A DNA stretch of 64,000 bases from DATFKA01 sp035268885 (GTDB lineage Bacteria; Bacteroidota; Bacteroidia; Chitinophagales; Saprospiraceae), in NCBI GenBank assembly GCA_035268885.1, contig DATFKA010000120.1, positions 92,082 through 156,081 on the forward strand, read 5' to 3'. The first letter of the stretch is position 1; the number at the start of each line of letters is the position of its first letter. The translations under genes and the position numbers were made by a program. The notes below the pieces were generated by a model that worked only from the letters and a program-made list of their open reading frames with translations, was not told where the DNA came from and did not search any database. Below, piece by piece: positions 1 to 8,751 of the stretch.

Positions 1-102
1 GCCATCGCTTTCCATCAGCCGAATACGCGGTGGGGCCAGTGCCGCGCCACGCAGAAAAGAAGAATTAAGATCGTAGGGTAAACCAAGGACTTTGATGGAC
101 AT
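1..102 (-). CDS. Agmatinase/arginase family protein, N-terminal fragment
   Basis: Only the first 34 codons lie in the window; the gene runs off the left edge. Translating the minus strand from the ATG at 102 gives a start reading MSIKVLGLPYDLNSSFLRG followed by AALAPPRIR. The pattern G-x-P-[FY]-D-x-N-S-S-F-x-R-G plus A-P-x-x-I-R is the usual N-terminus of ureohydrolases (agmatinase, arginase, formiminoglutamase). These manganese enzymes remove urea or formamide from guanidino compounds; their metal-binding His/Asp residues would lie outside the window, so the substrate cannot be told. It starts 14 bases beyond the gltX stop on the same strand and is probably co-transcribed with it. Confidence 0.72.
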   Translation of the reverse strand, partial: MSIKVLGLPYDLNSSFLRGAALAPPRIRLMESDG

Positions 103-116
103 TTTATATCTTTTAA

Positions 117-1655
117 TTATAAACTAGCTACGTAAGTATCGAAGCGCTGGTAGCTATCCTTCAAACGACGCAGTACTTCTTCTTTACCGAAGAGAGCCAT
201 CATGTCGAAGATAGCGGGCCCCTTCATTGTTCCGGTTAGGCCAATGCGCAAGATGGGCAGGATGGCACCAAAGCCCAGCTCCCGGGATTTGATAAAGTGC
301 TCGACTTTACTTTTGATGTTCTCCGCATCGAAGGGGTCAATGGCGGCGACGGCTTCGTACAGTTCATCAAAGACCTCGCGCTTATCTTCTTTCCACTTTT
401 TGCGTATATTCTTTTCATCAAATTCTTTAAAGTCTTCGAAGAAGTAGTAGCCACTGGTCCAAAAATCATTCAGAAAGACCACTCTTTCCTTCATCATATC
501 AATAAAGGCGAGCAGATAGTCCTCGCTGGGTTCATGCCCCTGGGCTTCAATGATCGGGCGCACTCTTTTGGCCAGTTCCGCATTATCCGCGTGAATGATG
601 TATTGCTGATTAAACCATTTGGCCTTATCAAAATCAAAGCGGGCGCCAGATTTGCCAATATTTTCGATAGCGAAAGCCTCTACCAGTTCTTCCAGGCTAA
701 ACATTTCCTGCTCGGTACCGGGGTTCCAACCCAAAAAGGCCAGAAAGTTCAGGACGGCATCGGGTAAGAAGCCGAACTCCCGGAAACCGCTGAAGGATTC
801 CTCCTCCGTTGCCCCTTTCCACGAAAGTGGGAATACCGGAATCCCAAGCTTTTTACCATCGCGCTTACTCAATTTTCCTTTTCCGGTGGGCTTCATGATC
901 AGTGGTAAATGTGCAAATTCGGGCATTTCGCTTTCCCAACCCAGGAAGCGATAAAGCAGTACGTGATGGGCCGTACTGGGCAACCACTCCTCGCCACGGA
1001 TGACGTGACTGATCTCCATCAGGTGGTCATCGACGATATTAGCCAGGTGATAAGTAGGTAAACCGTCTCCTTTCAGAATAACTTTATCGTCCAGTTCATT
1101 CGTTTGAAACCGTACAACGTCCCGAATCAGGTCTTTAATTTGTACCTCCTCATCGGCGGGCACCCGCAGGCGAATCGTATAGGGTGCTCCCGAATCTAGT
1201 CTGACTTTTGTCTCTTCTTCGGATAAGGTCAATGAGTTATTCATCTCTCCGCGGATGCGGTAATCGTATTTGAAGGTTTGCCCATTTGCTTCGGCAGCGT
1301 CCCGGCGGCCCTGCAACTCTTCGGGCGTATCAAAGGCATAATAAGCATGTCCGGCTTCAATTAACTTTTGAGCATAAGCTGCGTAGTGGTCCTTACGCTC
1401 CGATTGCCGATAGGGCCCGTAATCGCCGCCGTAGCCAGGACCTTCGTCGGGCTCAATGCCGCACCACTTCAGGGCATCCAGGATATATTGCTCTGCACCG
1501 GGCACGTAGCGCGTCTGATCGGTGTCTTCGATCCGCAGGATGAAAGTCCCCCCTTTCTGCTTCGCGAGTAGATAATTATAGAGAGCTGTACGTACCCCAC
1601 CAATGTGTAGGGCCCCGGTAGGGCTGGGCGCAAATCTGACGCGGATATTATTCAT
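117..1655 (-). CDS. gltX: Glutamyl-tRNA synthetase
   Basis: Class I aminoacyl-tRNA synthetase of 512 residues that charges tRNA-Glu in the cytoplasm. The HIGH signature appears as HIGG at residues 17-20 within SPTGALHIGG, and the KMSKS loop as KLSKR at 261-265. The spacing between them and the total length fit bacterial GltX, although this one carries a slightly longer central region (around residues 270-285) typical of Bacteroidota enzymes. The remaining C-terminal half is the helical anticodon-binding part. The ATG at 1655 directly precedes the conserved RVRFAPSPTG stretch, so the start is secure. A candidate -7 box lies about 130 bases upstream at 1783-1790. The agmatinase-like gene follows closely. 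Confidence 0.97.
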   Translation of the reverse strand: MNNIRVRFAPSPTGALHIGGVRTALYNYLLAKQKGGTFILRIEDTDQTRYVPGAEQYILDALKWCGIEPDEGPGYGGDYGPYRQSERKDHYAAYAQKLIEAGHAYYAFDTPEELQGRRDAAEANGQTFKYDYRIRGEMNNSLTLSEEETKVRLDSGAPYTIRLRVPADEEVQIKDLIRDVVRFQTNELDDKVILKGDGLPTYHLANIVDDHLMEISHVIRGEEWLPSTAHHVLLYRFLGWESEMPEFAHLPLIMKPTGKGKLSKRDGKKLGIPVFPLSWKGATEEESFSGFREFGFLPDAVLNFLAFLGWNPGTEQEMFSLEELVEAFAIENIGKSGARFDFDKAKWFNQQYIIHADNAELAKRVRPIIEAQGHEPSEDYLLAFIDMMKERVVFLNDFWTSGYYFFEDFKEFDEKNIRKKWKEDKREVFDELYEAVAAIDPFDAENIKSKVEHFIKSRELGFGAILPILRIGLTGTMKGPAIFDMMALFGKEEVLRRLKDSYQRFDTYVASL

Positions 1656-2037
1656 GCTTCTTATTTTTTATTAAATCTTATTTAATTCTAGTTAAGGCGT
1701 TATGGATTCGAAGCAGGAGCTCCGAATTTGCTGCTGGAGCAAAGGTCCTGTTTTGTCTTACTGCTGGCCTTCGTAATTACCGCAAAGTTACACATACACT
1801 TTTGAACGTCCTAATGTAGATTACTTCTGAAAATATCGTTTCAACAATGCAACATTCTGCGAAAAAATGCCTTTGTAAGAATAAATCAGCGATTTACCGA
1901 ATTTTTTTTGTAAAAAACCGGTTTTTTCTTCAAAGCAAGGCAGCGAAAACGTAGTACAATTCGTTGTAAACGCAATAGAATCAATTTTTTATGGCAATTT
2001 GCCGATATATCCATGAACATATTCAAATTAAGATCCT
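1656..2037. other. Divergent intergenic region between gltX and the deacetylase gene
   Basis: These 382 bases hold no convincing gene. They separate gltX (leftward) from a rightward deacetylase gene and must carry both promoters. Seen here: a minus-strand TAACTTTG box (1783-1790), a 16-base perfect palindrome AAAAAACCGGTTTTTT at 1912-1927 next to a T8 run, and a short hairpin TACAA-TTCG-TTGTA at 1955-1968. I see no tRNA or riboswitch pattern. Confidence 0.6.
1783..1790 (-). promoter_or_regulatory. Candidate -7 box for gltX
   Basis: The minus strand reads TAACTTTG, an exact match to the Bacteroidota housekeeping -7 consensus TAnnTTTG. No clear TTTG -33 element was found at 19-21 bases upstream. 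If used, it would give a gltX leader of about 120 bases. Confidence 0.4.
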
Positions 2038-2691
2038 ATGTATTTAGTAAAAACGCCTCAGTTCATCCAAAATCTCTTCCCGAATTACACCTGGCGGGTG
2101 CCTACCGAAGAGAAGGAAGTGTATCTCACGTTTGACGACGGCCCTATTCCCGAAGTAACGCCCTGGGTGCTCGAGCAATTAGCCAACTTTAATGCAAAAG
2201 CTACCTTCTTTTGTGTTGGTGAGAATGTTCAAAAGCATCCATCCGTTTTTGAGGCAGTAAAGGCACAAGGTCATACTGTTGGTAACCACACTTACAACCA
2301 CTTGGATGGCTGGACTACCGACAACATTCCATATTTCCATAATACCCGCCATAGTGCCAGTATTACCGGATCTGAGTTATTTCGTCCACCTTACGGAAAA
2401 TTAAAGCCCAAGCAAGCACAATTCCTACAGCGTCATTATCGCATCATTATGTGGGATATTCTCAGCGGTGATTTTGATCCCAATATCTCTAATGAACAGT
2501 GTCTGCAAAACGTTATCCGCAACGTTAGCCCCGGCTCTATTATCGTCTTTCACGATAGCCTGAAGGCAAAAGAAAAACTGAAGTACGTATTGCCAAAAGT
2601 ATTGGAGCATTTGAGTGCGCAAGGCTACAGCTTTGAAGCGCTTAAGAATTCCGCTAAAGCTGAGCAAAACCGTCTGCTTAAAACGGCGTAA
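2038..2691 (+). CDS. Polysaccharide deacetylase (NodB homology domain)
   Basis: A 217-residue carbohydrate esterase family 4 protein that would remove N- or O-acetyl groups from a glycan such as peptidoglycan or chitin-like polymer. Motif 1 TFDDGP is at 31-36 (D33 base, D34 metal), motif 2 NHTYNH at 83-88 (H84 and H88 metal), motif 3 RPPYG at 116-120, then WD at 139-140 and the final FHDS at 171-174. All catalytic motifs are present, so it should be active. No signal peptide is obvious; the N-terminus starts MYLVKTPQFIQNLFP, which may be a short membrane-associated helix or simply cytoplasmic. It ends at a strong terminator shared with the converging DUF3108 gene. Confidence 0.9.
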   Translation: MYLVKTPQFIQNLFPNYTWRVPTEEKEVYLTFDDGPIPEVTPWVLEQLANFNAKATFFCVGENVQKHPSVFEAVKAQGHTVGNHTYNHLDGWTTDNIPYFHNTRHSASITGSELFRPPYGKLKPKQAQFLQRHYRIIMWDILSGDFDPNISNEQCLQNVIRNVSPGSIIVFHDSLKAKEKLKYVLPKVLEHLSAQGYSFEALKNSAKAEQNRLLKTA

Positions 2692-2722
2692 AGGCAAAGC
2701 TGCCTTCTGGCATAATAAAAAA

Positions 2723-2756
2723 AGCCCCCGGATCTGATGATCCGGGGGCTTTTTTT
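2723..2756. terminator. Bidirectional intrinsic terminator
   Basis: A perfect 12-bp stem (AGCCCCCGGATC and its complement, 2723-2734 with 2739-2750) encloses the loop TGAT. An A run precedes it (2717-2723) and a T run follows (2750-2756), so it works for both the rightward deacetylase gene and the leftward DUF3108 gene. Confidence 0.93.
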
Positions 2757-2763
2757 ATTATGC

Positions 2764-3630
2764 TTAAAGGTCAGCCGTCATTTCGTACTTAAGGCCTTTG
2801 TAATCCTTTAAAACCGCTTTTACGGAGCCCACACTCAGGGGCGATTCGATGATCAGGGGCAGTCGATTTTTGTCATCGGAGACATAGACTTTCATTTCGT
2901 CACCTTCTCTAAAGTATTCGCCACTAATCAACTGAGGGCTGAACACCATGGTATTAAATTTACCGTTACCCTTAATTCGTTTTTGTTCTTCCTGTCCCCG
3001 GTAAGTCACCGACAGTGGCCAGGTCTCTTTATCCATAAAGAGATCGATAGGTATTTTTTCACCCGGATTCATGTCGGCAAAATCAACATTACGGGCGAAG
3101 TAAATAATCGATAGGATATCGTGGATGCAGTTATCAATCGGATATTCAGCAATTTCTGCCGTTTCTTTGCTTTTACCACGCAGGGATTTGGCTACTTTGC
3201 GTTTGCGGTCGAAAGTCACCTTATCGTACAGACGATATTTCCCCTCCTCTACCTGTCGGATCGAGACGGTAGGCAACATCGTCTTTTTATCGACGTAGCA
3301 TTCGTAGGTATCCCGTACTTTAAAGAAAGGATCGTAGGAGCGGTAGGTCCGTCCGACGGCGGACAGATAGTATTGATTACCCATATCTTTCACCCGAAAG
3401 GTCACCTCTCCAGCGGCCACCCACACGAATTTCCAATTGTAGAACATCTTATAAGTCACCTCTTCCCCTTCCTGAAAGGTCCTGTTTTGGGTAGTGCAAC
3501 TATTGAATTCGCTGGCTTCTTCCGGAGTGAGCAGGTCTGAGCTGGGCGCTCCGGGCCAAAGGCCAGCCGTGGCCATGGCGAGGGCCAGTGTGGTAATTAA
3601 GGCGTAATAATTAATGCTTCGCTTTCTCAT
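2764..3630 (-). CDS. DUF3108 domain-containing secreted protein
   Basis: A 288-residue protein. Residues about 1-25 form an N-terminal signal or anchor segment (YYALITTLALAMATAGLWP). The body, from about residue 50 on, matches the DUF3108 pattern seen in Bacteroidota: EVTYKMFYNWKFVWVAAGEV, then a tract with YDPFFKVRDTYECYVD, and a C-terminal half rich in beta strands. The biochemical role of this family is not established; the fold resembles lipoprotein-carrier-like beta sheets, so a periplasmic role in envelope maintenance is an inference. Its ATG (3630) lies inside the end of the upstream membrane-protein gene, overlapping by 20 bases, so the two are almost certainly translated from one message. 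Confidence 0.8.
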   Translation of the reverse strand: MRKRSINYYALITTLALAMATAGLWPGAPSSDLLTPEEASEFNSCTTQNRTFQEGEEVTYKMFYNWKFVWVAAGEVTFRVKDMGNQYYLSAVGRTYRSYDPFFKVRDTYECYVDKKTMLPTVSIRQVEEGKYRLYDKVTFDRKRKVAKSLRGKSKETAEIAEYPIDNCIHDILSIIYFARNVDFADMNPGEKIPIDLFMDKETWPLSVTYRGQEEQKRIKGNGKFNTMVFSPQLISGEYFREGDEMKVYVSDDKNRLPLIIESPLSVGSVKAVLKDYKGLKYEMTADL

Positions 3631-4606
3631 AACCTAATGATTGTAAAAGATTTATCTTCAATATGGCTCCCAAACCGATTAACGAGGGAAGCCCTAAATT
3701 TATTATAAACAGCCCAAAGCTGGCGGCCAGGATTGCCAGCTTATCTTCCGAAAAGGGCGACCAGACCAGTAAAGCTATTTCCCCTCGGGCCAGTAAGCCT
3801 AAGGCGGGGGGTAGAGGGATACTGGTTTGCACCAAAAAAACAGTGGCCACCCCGGCGTAAGCCAGGGGCAGAGATACCGCTACATTTCCAAACCACAGCA
3901 ATAACACATACTGGGTCAAATACACGCCGTACCGCATTGCCGCCAGAACGAATGCCACTCCGAAGGTACGGTAGTCGTAGCTGTGTAGCGTTTGCCGTAA
4001 GGAGGTCAGGCTCGACTGAAACCTCCTTAGTAGGCGCTGCCTCAAGGCAAAATCTAGTAAACTTCCTATATTTATAATGACTAAAAGCAGGATAATCGTT
4101 CCCAGGAACCCCAGGATTAAGAAAAGTTTATAATCCTCCAACCGAAGTGTTAAGGCCCGGGGGGCAAAATAAAGCGTACCCAGCCAGCCAAACATCAACA
4201 AGACCACGAGCTGACATAAATTGCCCGCCAGGGTAGCCAGCAGTAATTGCTTTTTAGAAGCGGCCCCCGATATTAATACCCGTCCGATGTAATCTCCCAT
4301 CCGATAGGGGGTAATCAACGCAAGGGTTACCCCCATAAAAACGGCGCGTAGCGCTTGCCGAAAGGAAAGCAGCGGAGCCGGAACAGACAAAAATTGTCGC
4401 CATTTTAAGGCTTCCAATATCCAATTAAGGGGCATCAGTAAGATCGCCAACAACAGATAGAACCAATTTACGCTCAATAGAAATGCTTGCCTGGCTTCTT
4501 TGGACCAGTCGACAGAAAGCTGACGGTATAAAACCAGCAGCAGCGCCAAAAATATCAGCGTCTTCAGTAAGGTATTCAGCGATTGACGGGAAACAATTTT
4601 TTGCAA
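3611..4606 (-). CDS. YbhN/UPF0104 (LPG synthase transmembrane-like) membrane protein
   Basis: A 331-residue integral membrane protein with about eight hydrophobic segments. It belongs by pattern to the lysylphosphatidylglycerol-synthase transmembrane family (AglD/YbhN/UPF0104). Supporting features are the N-terminal TM (TLIFLALLLVLYRQL), the conserved tract with RMGDYIGRVL around 103-112, and the C-terminal stretch with PLPPALGLLARGEIALL. It lacks the soluble aminoacyl-transferase domain of MprF, so it is not expected to lysinylate lipids; related proteins have been linked to lipid or glycolipid handling, but the substrate here is unknown. It overlaps the following DUF3108 gene by 20 bases and is divergent from ruvC, with only 40 bases between the two starts. 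Confidence 0.8.
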   Translation of the reverse strand: MQKIVSRQSLNTLLKTLIFLALLLVLYRQLSVDWSKEARQAFLLSVNWFYLLLAILLMPLNWILEALKWRQFLSVPAPLLSFRQALRAVFMGVTLALITPYRMGDYIGRVLISGAASKKQLLLATLAGNLCQLVVLLMFGWLGTLYFAPRALTLRLEDYKLFLILGFLGTIILLLVIINIGSLLDFALRQRLLRRFQSSLTSLRQTLHSYDYRTFGVAFVLAAMRYGVYLTQYVLLLWFGNVAVSLPLAYAGVATVFLVQTSIPLPPALGLLARGEIALLVWSPFSEDKLAILAASFGLFIINLGLPSLIGLGAILKINLLQSLGYEKAKH

Positions 4607-4646
4607 ATGAAAATAATTTGTTTTAAATTTCGAGAAATTAAAAACT

Positions 4647-5210
4647 TTGTCAACAAAAAAAGATAACTATACACTGCTAGGTGTTGATCCGGGAACCAAT
4701 ATTATGGGTTACGCTGTATTATTAGTTCAGGGCAAAAAACTGTCCGTCCCCGATATGGGCGTTATCTCCATGCAGCACCTCGATACCCACCAATACAAAC
4801 TTAAACGAATTTTTGAACGCCTACAACGCCTGATCCATACTTACCAGCCCAGGGAGATGGCCATCGAAGCGCCTTTCTACGGCAAGAATGTACAATCTAT
4901 GCTTAAGCTCGGTCGTGCCCAGGGCGTAGCCATCGCTGCGGCGATCACCAGCGAAGTAGAAGTAACGGAGTATGCCCCCAAACGCATTAAACAAGCGGTC
5001 ACCGGCAGCGGGAATGCCTCTAAGGAGCAGGTAGCCGCCATGCTCGAATCAATTTTGAAAGTGAAATTTGAAACGACTTACCTCGATGCCAGTGATGCGC
5101 TGGGCGCCGCCTTGTGTCATTATTACAGTGCCTCCAGCGTGCTAAAGGGCCAAAAACGGTACAACGACTGGAGCGCTTACCTGAAGGATAACCCAAAAAA
5201 GGCCAAATAA
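4647..5210 (+). CDS. ruvC: Holliday junction endonuclease RuvC
   Basis: A 187-residue crossover junction resolvase that cuts Holliday junctions made during recombination, working with RuvAB. The retroviral-integrase-like fold is visible with the four acidic active-site residues: D14 in GVDPGTNIMGY, E74 in MAIEAPF, and D147 and D150 in LDASDALGAALCH. The start is a TTG codon at 4647; no in-frame ATG lies upstream near enough, and the next residues lead straight into the conserved strand, so TTG is the best choice. No Shine-Dalgarno is seen, as is common in this phylum. No ruvA or ruvB is nearby. Confidence 0.95.
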   Translation: MSTKKDNYTLLGVDPGTNIMGYAVLLVQGKKLSVPDMGVISMQHLDTHQYKLKRIFERLQRLIHTYQPREMAIEAPFYGKNVQSMLKLGRAQGVAIAAAITSEVEVTEYAPKRIKQAVTGSGNASKEQVAAMLESILKVKFETTYLDASDALGAALCHYYSASSVLKGQKRYNDWSAYLKDNPKKAK

Positions 5211-5217
5211 GTACCTG

Positions 5218-8181
5218 TTAAAAGTTGTCCTGCTGCAGAAAAGCCAATAGATTGGCCATCTCCTGTGGACTCAAATTGGCTTCTTGTCCTTCGGGCATCA
5301 TCGAAATGCCCAGAGAAGACAATTGCTCAATATCCTTTTTAGCCAGCTTTTGTTCTTGTCCTCCCATCATGATCAGAACGATTTCATGGTCAGATTCTTT
5401 ACTAATAATTCCGGTGTAAATATTCCCGTCCCTAGTTTTCACCTGATGGTTGATGTATTTAGTATCTACGGCAGCGTTGGGATCCAGTATATCATACAAA
5501 AGCGATTCTTTACTCTTTCGGTTAATTTCAGTAAGTACCGGACCAACCTCTTCCCCTAAAGTGCCGTATCGATGACATTGACTACAAAGATTAATAAAAT
5601 GTTCTTTTCCACTTAAAATATCTCCCGCCAGGTCCAGTGCAGGCCGCATCTTTTCGATGGCCTCCTGTCTGGTGACTACTCCAGCATCCGAAAATAATTT
5701 TTCGGCTCTGCGCCTCACCGCTGCATTATCTGTCCAGCGGAGCAGGGTTCTTCTTCGCTCCAAATCGAAGTTCATTTCTCCCATATTGATTTTACCCTGC
5801 TCCAATGCGCTTAGCAGCACCTCCTGGTTAAAAGTTTTGTACAATAAGATATCTCCCGCCTTCTTCCGGGCATCGGGTCCCAGGTTTGGCCACATTTCGA
5901 CCAGTTTAGGGCCGACGCTGGGCTCGTTCGAACGCCACAATTGCCATAAACTCTCTTCCTGGATAGCCAGCGGCTCTCGATGATCTAACAAAGAATAGAG
6001 CGTGGCCGCCCGCAAATCGAAAGCCTCCAGTTCTATCAATTTCAGTAATTCCAGACGTTGTGCTGCACTCCGATCCTGGTTTTTTACTTCTTTTAAAGCG
6101 GCCGTAATCTTCTCCTTTACGATGACTGATACTGGTAGCTGCATGGCCTTTCGCAAGTGAGCGCAGGCCCGAACGATAGATGCGCCCTCGCTACTTTCCA
6201 ACTCCCTAATAAGGAGTGATATACCTTTTGAGGTTGAACTGACCAGCGCCTTTTCTCCCCATCCCTCCGACAAGGCTTCTACCAGCGCTGCCTTTTTCGT
6301 TTCTTCCAGACGATCTTGCTCAATCAGGCTTGCCAGTATATTCCGTATCTCTAATGGTTGCCGCTCCTGTCCTACCATACGCGCTAAAGCCAGGGCTACC
6401 GTCTCCTGATATTCATTCCAATCGGATGATAATAGCCGTTGGGTAAAGCTACCTGCCTGATACCGGGTAGCACTGGCTACGGCCATAGCGGTCCAGATGT
6501 CAATATCCGGCCTGGCCAACAATTCTGAAAAAGCGGTAGCTATTGCGGATTCATAGGGTTTGTACTGCGCTGCCCCCAGGGTTCCCAGACTTAGTGCGGC
6601 CTGCATAGCTACCTCAGGAGAGGCTTCATCGATCAGCTTGATGATCTCATTTATTAAGGCTTCTTGCCCAGGCAGATATCTTTCAGCAATCTTTATGGCA
6701 TTGGCCTGTAAACCGGACTCCTCACTTTTAATCGCCTGCATTAACAAAGTCACCCTGGAATGGCCTAACCCTTCCAGACTCCACAGAGCGTGTAAAATGG
6801 TCAAAGGATCGGAGGGGTCTTTAATTTTATTGACCAGCAAATCCTGATATACTGAATCTCCGGATGCTACGATTAGCCGCTGGGCGGTCAGACGAGTCCA
6901 CTGATTAGGGCTACTGAGCGCCTCCACCAGTGTAGCCGGCACCGCTTTATCTAAATTTGGACGATCGGGCCGCCAGCCCTTCCGTGGGGTAATTCGATAG
7001 ATCCTTCCCTGATTCGTCCCCGCCTCTAAATCCAGGCTTTCCTCTATTTCATCTGGAATCCATTCCGGATGCTCAATCACCGCACGGTGCATATCTAATA
7101 AATACAAGGCCCCATCCGGTCCAGTTGTCATATTGACGGGGCGAAAAGCACGATCCGTAGACGCCAAAAACTCCACTTTTTCCCGCATTCTGGAGGCTTT
7201 ATAAACCGCTTTATTCGGAGATAAAACGTCCAGGTGAATCAAATTTAGCACCACATCGGCTACGAATAAGTTATTATTAAATCCCGCTGGAAAAGCATTC
7301 CCCCCGTAAAAAGTGATGCCGCATGAACCCGAAAAGTAACCAGATTGCTCCGGATGGTTAACCCGGGTCTCTTGCTCCCCGATGGGATAAATTCTAGAAA
7401 GACCATTCTCTTCATGATCAGAAATAAGGCTCAGGGTATGATCAGGCTCAAAAGCTAAGCCCTCGATGTATCGCTCCGGAAAAACCAATTGGGAGACGTG
7501 TTCCAGATTATGGGTTTCGTACATATGACCCCATTGGTCAAAGGCCAGTTCAAATCCACCCGATGAGGTGCCTACCCGCTCAATTTGCTGCTGCTCTATC
7601 CGAATACGAAAGTCTTCTCCTCTGAGGTCCAGAGGTTGATTAGGCCGACCGACAAAATAGGGATGCCCATTATTGCCACCGTTGGCAGCGTAGATCCAAT
7701 TATCGAGGCCGTAACTTAGTCCGTTGTAGTTATGCTGAAGATTTCCCACCTCAAAACCCTCCATGATCACCTCCTGATGGTCTGCAATTTGGTCACCGTC
7801 TGTATCTTTCAGCCAGACCAATTCGGGAGGAGCAGCGACCAGGAAGCCACCTTTATAGGGTAAAAGGGAAGATGCAACGCCTAAGCCCCGGGCATACACC
7901 TTTCTTTCCTCAAAGACACCATCTCCATCCTGATCTTTTAGAAGAACAATTCGGCTAGCATCCCGACTAAAGGGGTAACCGGGCATCTCCAAAACGTAGG
8001 CATCCCCTTTCTCGTCAAACGCCATATCTACCGGATCAAAAACCAAAGGCTCAGCGGCTACTAAATCCATGCGAAAAGCAGGATGGATCTCAAAACCGTC
8101 CGGCGCGCGGGAAGAATCGGTTATTTGGCATCCAGTTAAGAGTACAAGCCAAAGGATAGCTTGTGGAATACGATTTTTCAT
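5218..8181 (-). CDS. Lipoprotein PVC-type membrane-bound dehydrogenase with HEAT repeats and C-terminal cytochrome c domain
   Basis: A 987-residue lipoprotein: the signal peptide ends in the lipobox LLTGC with the lipidated Cys at residue 18. Residues about 30-400 form a beta-propeller-like dehydrogenase domain of the TIGR02604 type (phrases such as DPVDMAFDEKGDAYVLEMPG and TTGPDGALYLLDMHRA). Residues about 410-840 are HEAT-like helical repeats. The C-terminus carries a heme c site CSQCH at 866-870 and a possible axial Met in SMMP near 961, the TIGR02603 heme-binding type. Such proteins are best known from Planctomycetes and Verrucomicrobia and are thought to oxidise sugars or related compounds; the substrate here is unknown. 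It ends 8 bases from the ruvC stop, convergent. Confidence 0.87.
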   Translation of the reverse strand: MKNRIPQAILWLVLLTGCQITDSSRAPDGFEIHPAFRMDLVAAEPLVFDPVDMAFDEKGDAYVLEMPGYPFSRDASRIVLLKDQDGDGVFEERKVYARGLGVASSLLPYKGGFLVAAPPELVWLKDTDGDQIADHQEVIMEGFEVGNLQHNYNGLSYGLDNWIYAANGGNNGHPYFVGRPNQPLDLRGEDFRIRIEQQQIERVGTSSGGFELAFDQWGHMYETHNLEHVSQLVFPERYIEGLAFEPDHTLSLISDHEENGLSRIYPIGEQETRVNHPEQSGYFSGSCGITFYGGNAFPAGFNNNLFVADVVLNLIHLDVLSPNKAVYKASRMREKVEFLASTDRAFRPVNMTTGPDGALYLLDMHRAVIEHPEWIPDEIEESLDLEAGTNQGRIYRITPRKGWRPDRPNLDKAVPATLVEALSSPNQWTRLTAQRLIVASGDSVYQDLLVNKIKDPSDPLTILHALWSLEGLGHSRVTLLMQAIKSEESGLQANAIKIAERYLPGQEALINEIIKLIDEASPEVAMQAALSLGTLGAAQYKPYESAIATAFSELLARPDIDIWTAMAVASATRYQAGSFTQRLLSSDWNEYQETVALALARMVGQERQPLEIRNILASLIEQDRLEETKKAALVEALSEGWGEKALVSSTSKGISLLIRELESSEGASIVRACAHLRKAMQLPVSVIVKEKITAALKEVKNQDRSAAQRLELLKLIELEAFDLRAATLYSLLDHREPLAIQEESLWQLWRSNEPSVGPKLVEMWPNLGPDARKKAGDILLYKTFNQEVLLSALEQGKINMGEMNFDLERRRTLLRWTDNAAVRRRAEKLFSDAGVVTRQEAIEKMRPALDLAGDILSGKEHFINLCSQCHRYGTLGEEVGPVLTEINRKSKESLLYDILDPNAAVDTKYINHQVKTRDGNIYTGIISKESDHEIVLIMMGGQEQKLAKKDIEQLSSLGISMMPEGQEANLSPQEMANLLAFLQQDNF

Positions 8182-8242
8182 AACACCGTGGCATTCATTT
8201 TATAAAGTCAAATTTTATGCCCGGAGTCTAGTTTTTCTTTCT

Positions 8243-8659
8243 CTACTTCACCGGCGGATAATCATTGGCCATTTCGACCAGGCGAGGGCGGAAGTAAAAG
8301 AAGATAGCCATGCCCAGGGCAAAAAACAGAAAGAAAGTTATTTTCCCCGTTAATAGCGCGCCCATCAAAGCAACCAAATTCCCAACTTCCGTCAGGGCCA
8401 GGCGCAAAATAACGCGTCGCCGGTAGTGCATCAACTGATCTTCCTCAGTCTTTTGTTCGGCGGCACTTATCAGTAATTGATTATTGAGATAGTAACCGAC
8501 AAAGGCCCCACCCAGCACCGCCGCCGGCACGATAATCGAAAAATAGGGAATATCAGCAAACTCCTGCTGGTTCTGTAACATGAAAAAGACCACTCCGGCA
8601 AACAGTACCTGCCCACCAACGAGTGAATAAAAAATCAGCTGTAATTTCTTGAAATCCAT
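8243..8659 (-). CDS. Small four-helix membrane protein of unknown function
   Basis: A 138-residue protein I cannot assign to a family. Four hydrophobic segments are visible at about 8-27, 40-58, 88-104 and 107-124, with a charged loop (AEQKTEEDQLMHYRRRV) between the second and third. The C-terminus is polar. No catalytic motif is apparent. The gene sits between the POT transporter and the cytochrome-dehydrogenase gene, all on the minus strand, with gaps of 92 and 61 bases, so it could be part of the same transcription unit. The reading frame has normal codon use for its neighbours, which is the main reason for calling it real. Confidence 0.65.
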   Translation of the reverse strand: MDFKKLQLIFYSLVGGQVLFAGVVFFMLQNQQEFADIPYFSIIVPAAVLGGAFVGYYLNNQLLISAAEQKTEEDQLMHYRRRVILRLALTEVGNLVALMGALLTGKITFFLFFALGMAIFFYFRPRLVEMANDYPPVK

Positions 8660-8751
8660 AACGGGTCTTATTTCTAATCAGTAGCGAACCGCTGAACAAT
8701 ATCCAAACATAAGTCAGCCATTCGCCACTCCAATAATTCATCACTTAAAAC

